A stretch of DNA of 64,000 nt, from assembly GCA_010015655.1 (NCBI GenBank), contig ML976663.1, positions 1,188,785 through 1,252,784 of the forward strand, given 5' to 3'. Origin of the DNA: Bimuria novae-zelandiae CBS 107.79 (taxonomy: Eukaryota > Ascomycota > Dothideomycetes > Pleosporales > Didymosphaeriaceae). The notes under the pieces were generated by a model. It saw only the letters and a list, made by a program, of their open reading frames with translations. It did not search any database and was not told the DNA's origin. Made by a program: the position numbers and the translations under genes. Positions 43,046 through 52,772 of this stretch are shown here, piece by piece; position 1 is the stretch's first letter, and each line of letters starts with the position of its first letter.

Positions 43046-44410
43046 ATGGCTCACCAAGCTCACGCTATACCCTGGCACGCCCTGGCGGACAACTTGAAGT
43101 ACTTGCACTGCAGCCCACGCAACCACGGTGTCACGAATTTATACCTGCGCAAGACGAAAGCCCAAAAACAGGTGAAAGAGTTGAGACACTTTGTGAGGGG
43201 ATTTGTGCGCGCGTTGGAAGACTACGTAAGCGTGGAGCGGAAGAAGTACAACGAAACACCAGTCGCACCAGAGGAAGACGAGATTCTCATACCAGACGAC
43301 AGAGTCAGAAGAATAGCCCGAACAGCTCTCCTCCAAAAAGGCAGCGCGACCGTTGGGTCCATCGCAGTCTCGCATTCGCTGGACGATATCACGTCGTGCC
43401 CGCTCGACTCCATATTGTCACCGTACGAGCGCTCGACAAAACGGTTTATGAGGGATACCGAGACGAATGAGGGCGATATGTTTTCCGAGGCAAGGGAAGC
43501 GTGCGAGCTAACGAAAAACATGCTCATGTACGGCGAGATGGACGCGCTCTTCCGTCTCGCCGCGCACCCGCAAGTACGATTTTACCGCCTGTGGCACGAA
43601 GACCATTATGCAAATTCTCACGGTTTCGGGCTGTATAAGCTTGTACAGGCGGCGCTGAAAGCATACATATGTCTTAATATCATCACGATCAAGCCAGAGC
43701 TGTGGGACACGGCGAGTCGGGATGCGCTGATAGCTACCATAGGTACAGTCAAGGAAGAGTGGGGAAGTATACCGGCGGCGGAATACGATTATAGAGGGAC
43801 AGCGGCGTATCAGCATATGTTACTTGATTGCACGGGTATGCCGTACGGATATATGTGCGATGCACACACGTATCCGCACCGCGAGTTCTTCGGCATCCCG
43901 CGCGGCGTGTTCCGCTTCGAGTACGACGACACGCGGTACGGGCGGTGGCAGAAGCAGCATCTCGGCACACAAAGTATCCCCGAGCTCGCACACGACTCCT
44001 TCAGAAACATCCACATACCTTCAAAACGCGATATCCCCGTCGTCATCAACCTTCTTGGAAAAAAAGGGCTTCCGGCTGAGCTCGCGCTGCAGATTATGGA
44101 ACTGGCAGAGTATGTCCCTGTGGGGAGACTACCAGTCAGGGATGACCCGTTCCATAAAGACAATGCCGACGAGCTGAAGCAGTATCTTGGGTATTGCTGG
44201 AAACTGCTTGTTAGGATGGATATGCTGTCTAAAGCGGGGGTGCATGGGAGGAAGCTGGACTGGGAGGCTGAGGTGATGGATGCGTTGTACGCGTTGTTTG
44301 ATATGCCTTGTAAGACGGTTTTTCAGACGGTGGAGTCATGGCATGAAGATTGGGATTTTAGTAATCGGATGAGGAAGAGAGTGTTTGCGATGGATGAGCC
44401 GAGTAAGTAG
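43046..44410 (+). CDS. Orphan cytosolic-type protein, 454 aa
   Basis: Single exon from a clean ATG (MAHQAHAIPWHALADNLKYL) to TAG. No signal peptide, membrane segment or familiar motif is visible. The protein is evenly charged and helical with many His, Tyr and Trp residues (VRFYRLWHEDHYANSHGFGL, YPHREFFGIPRGVFRFEYDD). A segment near residue 340-360 (LLGKKGLPAELALQIMELAE) has the feel of an F-box-like helix pair (LP-x-EL-x-L-x-IM), seen in many fungal proteins of unknown role. The housekeeping neighbours suggest nothing specific. Function unknown. Confidence 0.7.
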   Translation: MAHQAHAIPWHALADNLKYLHCSPRNHGVTNLYLRKTKAQKQVKELRHFVRGFVRALEDYVSVERKKYNETPVAPEEDEILIPDDRVRRIARTALLQKGSATVGSIAVSHSLDDITSCPLDSILSPYERSTKRFMRDTETNEGDMFSEAREACELTKNMLMYGEMDALFRLAAHPQVRFYRLWHEDHYANSHGFGLYKLVQAALKAYICLNIITIKPELWDTASRDALIATIGTVKEEWGSIPAAEYDYRGTAAYQHMLLDCTGMPYGYMCDAHTYPHREFFGIPRGVFRFEYDDTRYGRWQKQHLGTQSIPELAHDSFRNIHIPSKRDIPVVINLLGKKGLPAELALQIMELAEYVPVGRLPVRDDPFHKDNADELKQYLGYCWKLLVRMDMLSKAGVHGRKLDWEAEVMDALYALFDMPCKTVFQTVESWHEDWDFSNRMRKRVFAMDEPSK

Positions 44411-44852
44411 CATCTACATGAACATGCATCAAGGTCACATTAACAAAATCCCACCGAATGATTTCGGTCGGAATCTCTGTGGCAGGAAGTCAACGATGAT
44501 GATGATAGCACGGCCTCGGTTCGATGTTATTGCTTGAGATGTTTGGCAGGCATGGGATGGTAGGAGCATGTGAATTTAGTGTTGAGCATGGATGCAGGGG
44601 GGTAAATAGGCGTGATGACGACATCGATCCCGGTTGCGCATCTTGACCCTGTATATCCCGGCTTAGATCGCTACGGGAGCCACGGGGGCCGCTAACCTTA
44701 TTCGTTGCAGGGACAACAATTGCATGAAGGAGCGCGTCACGCATTCGGAGCTTGAGAATGCCCGAGTCGTACGTATATAGAAGCTAACCACCTAGACAAT
44801 TCACTCGCCCTCTACTTCATCCATTGAACAGGTGGAGTGGTAACTTAAAACC
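44411..44852. other. Intergenic
   Basis: Nothing recognised beyond flanking untranslated sequence. Confidence 0.5.
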
Positions 44853-45921
44853 ATGCCGCTCTTCCAATCCCTCCTCCACGCGACGGCGTTCCGTTCGCCG
44901 CTACTGAGGACAGTGGTCCCGTCCGTTGCACTCGCATATGGCATCCAGACTGCTGTTGCGGTGCCTTCGATTGCGGCGCAGACGGAGCGCTTCTACGACC
45001 TCAGCGGCAGCGTTACCTATATTTCCTGCACGGCGCTGTCGTTCTTCATGCCATATTTGCGAGCGAGAAGTACGGGAGCTTTCACTGGGGGTCTTGCCGA
45101 GTATCTGAGTGCGCCAGCACCAGGACAAGGACTATGGTGGTGGAGACACGCTCTGTTGAGCGCAGCAGTCGGCATCTGGGCTACTCGACGTATGCAGTCC
45201 TCGCACTCAATTCACAATTCATATACAAGCTACGACTAACGTAAGGGCAGTTGGAACCTTTCTTTTCAAACGCATCACCGACGACGAAGGCACAGACTCC
45301 CGCTTCGACAACATACGCACCTCGCCGCCCAAATTCTACGTCGCCTTCTTCGCCCAGGCCGCATGGGTCTCCCTCTGTACTCTTCCCGTCGTCCTAGTAA
45401 ACAGTCTCCCTCGCTCAGCCTTCGCACTGTCCCGCCTGCAAAACGTAACTTCTACGATTCCCCCAGCCGTCTCGGCAAAACCGTACCCCGTCGAACTCCT
45501 CGGCCTCGCCATCTACATCTTCGGCCTAACCTTCGAGGTCATCGCCGACTGCCAAAAGTCCCAATGGAGCAAGGAGAAGAAAGAAAAGAAGCACTCTGAA
45601 GAATTCCTCACGCGGGGGTTGTGGTCCAAATCCCGGCATCCGAACTATTTCGGCGAGATTACGCTGTGGGGCGGCATCGCGATCGCGGCGTCGGGTCTTC
45701 TTCTGCAGCAGCCGGCGCAGGCAGCGTTGGGACTGAGCGGTGCGAGCGGGAAGATGCTTGTCGCTGGAATGTGCGCGGCGAGTCCGGCGTTTGTGGCGTT
45801 CTTGTTGTTGAAGGTTAGTGGGATTCCGCTGAGCGAGGATAAGTATGATAAGAGGTTTGGGGATAGGAAGGATTATCAGAAGTGGAAGAGGGAGACGCCG
45901 ATGCTTATTCCTAAGTTTTGA
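44853..45921 (+). CDS. DUF1295 / steroid-reductase-like membrane protein, 335 aa
   Basis: Member of the DUF1295 branch of the isoprenylcysteine methyltransferase/steroid 5-alpha-reductase fold. Exons 44853-45189 and 45251-45921; the intron has a GTATGC donor, ACTAAC branch point and CAG acceptor, and phase 1 restores the family reading WATRLGTFLFKRI. Several hydrophobic helices are visible (VTYISCTALSFFMPYL, FYVAFFAQAAWVSLCTLPVV, LLGLAIYIFGLTFEVIADCQ). The conserved C-terminal block follows: FLTRGLWSKSRHPNYFGEIT, the cofactor/substrate region of the fold, then SEDKYDKRFGDRKDYQKWKR. Predicted ER or other internal membrane. The substrate is unknown. Confidence 0.85.
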
Positions 45922-46426
45922 GGGGGCGGTTGAAAGACGGGAAAGATACTTTTAAAGATCTTAGCCTCGTCTCTGGTTGATGCAGAATCCGGATTGTATC
46001 TTCAAGTATTAGGTATTGTTTCTTGACAGGCGAAGCTCCCGAGAAGCCATCGCAGGCGATGGCCTGAAATATGATCTTTATGTGTAGTTGAAGAGATCAA
46101 GATGAAGTTTTCCAAGATTTGGTGAATTCTGCTAGATTAGACAAACTAGCTGTACAAATAGGTTCTAACCTATGTTAATTGAGCACCAAACGTTTCGCTT
46201 CAGTCTAGTGCAGACATCGCGATGCAGGTGTCCAGGCGCAAAAGGGGCACATGATCTATGTGACTAAGCGATTTCCAAGGTTAGCAGCAGCCACCCTTGG
46301 CACACCGCATCATCGCCAACTGCTCGAGGCAGCTGCATCCATCACCCATCACGAACCGACCCCGCCGCTACCACTCCTTGTAACAAGTTCTCCTCCAAAG
46401 GTGTACTTGTTCACAGCGCTGCCATC
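45922..46426. other. Intergenic, VPH1 promoter region
   Basis: AT-rich then GC-rich before the ATG at 46427. No gene seen. Confidence 0.5.
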
Positions 46427-49130
46427 ATGGCGCCGCACCAGGACACCATGTTCCGCTCGGCGGACATGTCCTTGACGCAGCTCTACATCGCCAACGAGAT
46501 CGGGCGCGAAGTCGTTTCCGCCCTCGGAGAGCTTGGTATCATGGACTTTAGAGATGTACGTAACTTGCGAGCCTTTTTCAATGGACCTGTGGAGCTTGGG
46601 AAATGGAAATCGATGGGTATAGGTGCTGATGATGTCAATTTGTAGCTCAATTCGGAGACGTCCGCCTTTCAACGCACCTTCACCCAGGAGATTCGCCGCC
46701 TAGACAACGTTGAGCGACAGCTTCGCTATTTCCGCTCGCAGATGGATAAGGCTAGCATCCCGATGCGCTCCATTTACGATTTCGAGAACCCGTTCACCTC
46801 GCCTTCCGCGTCCGAGATTGACGAGCTTGCCGACAAGAGCCAGCAGTTGGAGGGCAGGATTTCATCGTTGAACGAGAGCTACGAGACATTGAAGAAGCGC
46901 GAGGTGGAGCTTACTGAGTGGCGCTGGGTGCTGAGGGAGGCTGGCGGCTTCTTCGACAGGGCCCGCGGACAGACGGAGGAGATCCGCCACTCAATCGATA
47001 ACGACGACGCCCCTCTGCTACAAGATGTGGAGCAGAATGGCCAGAATGACACCTCTGGCGATCGATCCTTCTCCGTGATGAACATCGGCTTTGTTGCTGG
47101 TGTCATCCCTCGCGAGCGCATTGCAGCTTTCGAAAGAATCTTGTGGAGGACGCTCCGCGGCAACTTGTACATGAACCAGTCGGAGATCCCAGAGCCTATC
47201 GTCAACCCCGAGAACAACGAGGAGTCAAATAAGAACGTCTTCATCATCTTCGCCCACGGAAAGGAGATCATCGCCAAGATCCGCAAGATTTCTGAGTCCA
47301 TGGGCGCCGACCTTTACAGCGTTGATGAGAACAGTGAGTTACGCCGTGACCAGATTCGTGAAGTCAACGAGCGTTTGAGCGATTTGGCAAGCGTCTTGCG
47401 GAACACCAAGTCCACCCTGGATGCGGAGTTGACCGCTATTGGCCGCAACCTGGCGGCTTGGATGGTCGTCGTGAAGAAAGAGAAGGGGACTTACGAGACT
47501 CTGAACAAGTTCTCATACGACCATCAGCGAAAGACGCTCATTGCTGAAGCCTGGGCGCCTACCAGCTCTCTTGGTCTGGTCAAGTCGACTCTTTCCGATG
47601 TCAACGATCGGGCTGGGCTGTCAGTTCCCACTATCGTCAATCAGATCAAAACCACAAAGACTCCTCCAACCTACTTCAAGACGAACAAGTTTACTATGGC
47701 CTTTCAAACCATCATCGACGCTTACGGAACGATCAAGTACCGAGAAGTCAATCCGGCACTTCCTGCCATTGTCACCTTCCCTTTCATGTTCGCAGTCATG
47801 TTCGGTGATGCTGGTCACGGTATCATCCTTCTAAGCGTAGCCCTGGCCATGATCTACTACGAACGTAAGCTGCAGCGCAGCAAGCTGGACGATCTTTTCT
47901 CGATGATCTTCTATGGACGTTACATTGTTCTCATGATGGGCATCTTCTCTATCTACACCGGTATCCTCTACTGCGATGCTTTCTCTCTGGAACTACCATG
48001 GTTCAAGTCGATGTGGGAGTGGGAATCAGATGGCAAGAAACTTGGTCCCAGGGCTACTAGGGTTGAAGGTCATACCTACCCCTTCGGCTTGGATTGGAGA
48101 TGGCATGACACCGACAACGACCTGCTCTTCTCCAACAGTTACAAGATGAAACTCAGTATCTTACTCGGTTGGTGCCACATGACCTTCTCATTGATGTGGT
48201 CACTTGTCAACGCGCGTTACTTCAAGACACCCATCGACATCTGGGGTAACTTCGTTCCCGGAATGATCTTTTTCCAGTCTATCTTTGGATACCTCTCATT
48301 CACTATTGTTTACAAGTGGTCGATTAACTGGGCTGCCCGTGGTATTGACCCTCCTAGTCTTTTGAACATGTTGATCTACATGTTCCTGAAGCCGGGCGAC
48401 CTTGGTCAGGACCCGCTCTACCCAGGGCAGGTTACGGTTCAAAAACTTCTCGTGGTTCTGGCTCTCATTCAAGTTCCTATCCTACTCTTCTTGAAACCTT
48501 TCTACCTACGTTGGGAGCACAACAGGGCTCGTGCCTTGGGATACCGTGGCATCGGTGAAAGCACCCGCGTCAGCGCATTGGATGATGACGAGGAGGAGGG
48601 TCGTCACCTTAACGGAGGCCGCGAAAGTTTTGGCGATGACGAAGATGGCATTGCTATGATCACGGAGGACATTGGCCACGGAGAAGAGCACGAGGAATTC
48701 GACTTTGGCGAGATCATGATCCATCAGGTCATCCACACCATTGGCAAGTTTCCGCCTATCTGCTTATATGGACCTTGCTAACAACATGTTAGAATTCTGC
48801 CTCAATTGCGTGTCCCACACTGCATCCTATCTTCGTCTCTGGGCTCTCTCGCTTGCGCACCAACGTCTCTCCATTGTGCTCTGGGAAATGACGATGAAGA
48901 ATGCTTTTGGTTTCACTGGCATCACCGGTTCCATCGTGATGGTCGTTGTTTTCTACGCTTGGTTCATGCTCACCGTGGCTGTGCTTTGCATTATGGAAGG
49001 TACGAGCGCCATGTTGCATTCCCTCCGTCTGCACTGGGTCGAAGCCATGAGCAAGCATTTCATCGGCGACGGTGTGCTTTTCGAACCTTTCAGCTTCAAA
49101 ACGTTGCTCGAAGAGGATCCTGTCGAATAG
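46427..49130 (+). CDS. VPH1: V-type proton ATPase Vo subunit a (Vph1), 854 aa
   Basis: Subunit a forms the proton half-channels of the vacuolar ATPase and is the subunit loaded by RAVE (Rav1, encoded at 5185 here). Exons 46427-46555, 46646-48743 and 48793-49130; phases 0 and 1 close. The second intron starts with GCAAGT, a GC-AG intron, has TGCTAAC as branch point, and restores [20 protein letters not shown] exactly. Residues 1-400 form the cytosolic arm ([40 protein letters not shown]). The membrane half has [15 protein letters not shown] and the [12 protein letters not shown] helix. R757 there corresponds, from memory, to the essential channel arginine of yeast Vph1 (R735). An acidic loop ([13 protein letters not shown]) precedes it. 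Length is standard. Confidence 0.96.
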
Positions 49131-50245
49131 CTCTTTCCTTTTGTCGCTTTTGCATTTGTATTGTAGGATAGCATTAGGAACGGCGTTGCGGCAGTAGACT
49201 TTTCGTCGCTGCAGCAACGTCGTGCCTTGTATGTAGCAGCAATTGTACACGGACGTTGTATCACTTGCGCCGCTTGTTTTTGCGAAAATTAATCGCGCAG
49301 TTGAACATGCGGATTATCATGGAGGCTGGAGCCAGGTTTCGAACTTGCCGGCCACGGGGGGTGCGATGCACTGTTCAACAAGCACACAGCACAAGCGTGC
49401 GACGTCGTCGATGCCCGATCTTCAGCCTTGCAACGTTGGAATGTTACATGAGCAGTATATCCGGGGTGCGATGTGCGATCTGTGGGTTGGACATGTACCT
49501 CAGCGGTAAGAGGCTATTGGATCCACGCGCGAGCCCCCCCTGGTAAGGTTCGGAATCGAAAGCGTGGTGGAGCGTTTCGGAACTGCGTGGGTGAGTAGGA
49601 CCGCAGGCGGTTTGGCTACGGCAAGGCTATCGCTCTCATCCGAAGGAGCTCATTCTGGATAATACTAAATTTCCTAAATGGAGGGTGGTGAGTTGAGGCA
49701 TTATTTGACACTGTTACTGTGCCAGAAAGCTATGGCTGTAATGTATGGCGGCGCAGTGCATTGCGTCCGTCCGTCGCAAATCCTTTTGAAGCATGGGCAC
49801 GCAGAGCAAGTGCCGCAAGGAGTACGCAGGAGCAGCTAGAAAAAGCAAGTACGAGGCGCGCCTGAAAGTGTGTCGAGACGCGTCTTGCCGCAACCCAAGC
49901 GGGGATGCTGTGGTGGCGGTGAGAGAACGTGCAGAGAACGTGCCTCTGGGGCGCTGTGGCATGGGGGGAGGCCACACGTGGTGATTGGATCGAGGGGGCA
50001 GTTTGGCCGGTGAGATTGGCCTAGCGGTGTGGAAACTGGGGCTTGCGTGCGAGGAGCTTGGGCGGTCTTTCTCGTTCTGTTATATAAACCTTGGATAGCG
50101 GGGCACTCTTTTGTGGTTTGCATTCCTCGACCTTTTGGAACGTGATTTGGATTTTCGTACGACCTGAGTTGCTTGGACTTGCTTGAACGACGATCCAGGG
50201 TGCGCTAGAAAAGCTTAACAGAGATACTCGGGACCCTGCGCGACG
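49131..50245. other. Gene-free stretch of about 1.1 kb with the aminotransferase promoter
   Basis: Short frames only. An inverted CCAAT (ATTGG, 49984-49988) and a TATATAA (50081-50087) lie upstream of the ATG at 50246. Confidence 0.5.
50081..50087 (+). promoter_or_regulatory. Probable TATA box of the aminotransferase gene
   Basis: TATATAA in otherwise GC-rich DNA, 159 bases before the presumed ATG, with an ATTGG (CCAAT complement) about 95 bases further upstream. Confidence 0.45.
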
Positions 50246-52167
50246 ATGTCTTTCTCGGCGGATAAGGTGCCTATTTTGCAGCGCTCGGGAACGTTCAGCA
50301 ACAGGCGGTTTTCGTCCACCAAAGATCCTACGGAGAACGGTGAGTGGATATTTGGTTTTGAAGGTGGAGGGGCAGAGGGGCTACGTCATTGCGTGGCATC
50401 CTTCGCAGGAAAGAGATAGGAGGTTGTTGTGAGGGGTAGACGAGGAGTTTGAGACATAGGGAAGAGGCGGAGAAGTTTGAGGAGCAGGCTTCGTTGAATC
50501 TATTGGAAACTGTGCGCTCCATTGCGTGCTTCGACGATCCTCTGCCACAGGTTGGGAATTGGGCACCATAATGCACGCAGTAGCCCGCCCAACCTTCACA
50601 CTTCAATTTTGCAGAGACCGACCATATATTGTTTTGGATAGAAGCTAATCATCATATCTGCAGAGCTCACCTCGAAGATCCATCGTCAATTCCGCGACTC
50701 CCACGAAGGACACAAGCCCCACGCTGGTCTCGATCCCACGCGTGCCTCCACTGGTGTAGTATGTAGGAATCACAGACACAATGTAAGAGACTATTGTATA
50801 TTAATGTCTTAAGGTATGGACGAGCGAACGCGCCTACGAACATGGCTATCTTGACGATCCCACCGCCTGGGCGAACTTGGGACAAGGTGCGCCTGAAGTC
50901 GACGACGAGATCAAAGGCTGTTTCGAGAGGCCGGGGGAGGTCGACATCTCCATGCACGGCCGCGAATATGGTCCTACGGCTGGCATCAAGCCCCTCCGCG
51001 AGGCCGTAGCCAAGCTATACAATGAGCACCACCGCAAATGGAGGAAGTCACAATATACTTGGGAGAACGTGTGCATTGTCCCCGGTGGGCGTGCGGGATT
51101 GATCCGTATCGCTGCTGTGCTTGGGAACTGCTACTTGGGCTTCTTCATTCCTGGTATGACTGTCAGGACTGAATGCATTGTATCAGTAACTAATGAGAAC
51201 AGATTACACCGCATACAACGAGATGTTGTCCCTTTTCCGTAACATCGCCGCCATCCCCATCCCCCTCGGCGAAGACGACAAATACCACATGTCCCCCGAC
51301 CTCATCGCCACCGAGATCGCCCGTGGTACTTCCGTCATCCTCACCTCCAACCCGCGCAACCCCACCGGCCAAATGGTGACGAACCCGGAACTCGCGCAGA
51401 TCCAAAACATCTGCCGCGACCGCGCCACCCTCATCATGGACGAGTTCTACTGCGGCTACAACTACACGACCAACTGCGACGGCACCGTCATCTCAGCCGC
51501 TGACAACGTCGAAGATGTCGACGAGGACGACGTGCTCATCATCGATGGGCTGACCAAGCGCTTCCGCCTGCCCGGCTGGCGCGTCGCCTGGATCCTGGGC
51601 CCGAAAGAATTCATCCAGGCCATCGGCAGCTGCGGCTCGTACCTCGACGGCGGGTGCAACGTTCCCTTCCAGGAAGCCGCTGTGCACATGCTCGAACCGC
51701 CGCGCGTGCGCAACGAGATGCGCGCGCTGCAAATGCACTTCCGCACCAAGCGCGACTTCGTCATCGGCCGCCTGCAGGAAATCGGCTTCAAGTTCCCCTT
51801 CATGCCCAACTCGACGTTTTACATCTGGCTCGATCTGTCCGAGATGCCTGAGAGCATTGCGGATGGGCTGAATTTCTTCGCGGCGTGCCTCGAGGAGAAG
51901 GTCATTGTGGTGCCGGGCATTTTCTTTGATTTGAATCCGTCGAAGCGCAGGGATTTGTTTGATAGCCCGTGTCACCATTTTGTGCGCTTGAGCTATGGGC
52001 CCAGGATGGATACTTTGGCCAAGGGAATGGATGCTATTGAGCGCATCGTGAAGAAGTAAGTGATTCCTATAGGTGGAGGTGGTGACTGAATTAACGCTCT
52101 GGGCAGGCACAAGGCGAATCCGCGCCCGATCCACAATGTCCGCCCTAGGGGTAGCGCCATTGCTTAG
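50246..52167 (+). CDS. PLP-dependent class I/II aminotransferase (ACC-synthase-like), about 480 aa, five exons
   Basis: Fold-type I pyridoxal-phosphate enzyme. Exons 50814-51153, 51203-52055 and 52107-52167 are firm (phases 1 and 2 close; the last gives KHKANPRPIHNVRPRG and TAG). Motifs in order: GREYGPTAGIKPLREAVAKL, ILTSNPRNPTGQM, DEFYCGYNY (the PLP-ring Asp/Tyr region), and GLTKRFRLPGWRVAWILGP with the presumed PLP lysine in LTKRF, then FVRLSYGPR with the substrate-carboxylate Arg. N-terminal exons are less certain. 50246-50339 (MSFSADKVPILQRSGTFSNR) followed by 50664-50755 closes in phase. However, 50664-50753 in another frame reads more naturally into VWTSERAYEHG, which would need a different first junction. 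The substrate is unknown. Confidence 0.82.
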
Positions 52168-52772
52168 ATGATAAAGACGACGGAGCAAGTCAGGTGAAGA
52201 AGAGACATCATCTTCCTGTGATGTAGATCCGTGGAACGGGTCGTTGAAAAAAGTGAGCAGACTTCGCTTCATGATAGAGCGTACGTGCGTCAAGGTGAGA
52301 TGACTATTAGTATATTCAAAAACGTTGATTCTTCACTACACTCGTTCCGGATGGTTGAGACTTGGCGAGCCCACGAAATGTGCTAGACGCTAAAGTGCGT
52401 CTGTCACGCTTCAGAAGCCAGCAAGCATCTCTCCAGGCTTCAAAACACGTGCCACAAGCAAATCATCTAGGGCGACTCAAAGGTATGCATCATAACCGAG
52501 TCATTGAATATGGCTGGGCTGCTATCGGACTCGTCCGATTCATAATTTAGTGTAGGACATGATTTTAACTGTACGATACGAAGCACTGGTCAAACCGAAC
52601 AACCCAGATTTTGAAGCTCTCATCCCATCCGCTCAATCTCTTCGCAGAAACAAGGTCTCGCATTACATAGCGACGAACATCCCACTAAAATCACTATGCA
52701 TATCTCCGATCATATCGATAATTCATAGAACATCCTCCGTGTCACTTACACACCCAAGTATCTTATTGGCTT
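52168..52772. other. Convergent intergenic region
   Basis: Between the aminotransferase and MER3 3' ends. Nothing recognised. Confidence 0.5.

Noticed and set aside
49321..49365. GGTTTCGAAC-like string suggesting a tRNA T-arm
   Set aside because: The flanking five bases do not pair as a T-stem and no acceptor, D or anticodon arm could be built.
51493..52293. 266-codon minus frame over the aminotransferase
   Set aside because: Antisense of a well-supported enzyme with all PLP motifs on the + strand.
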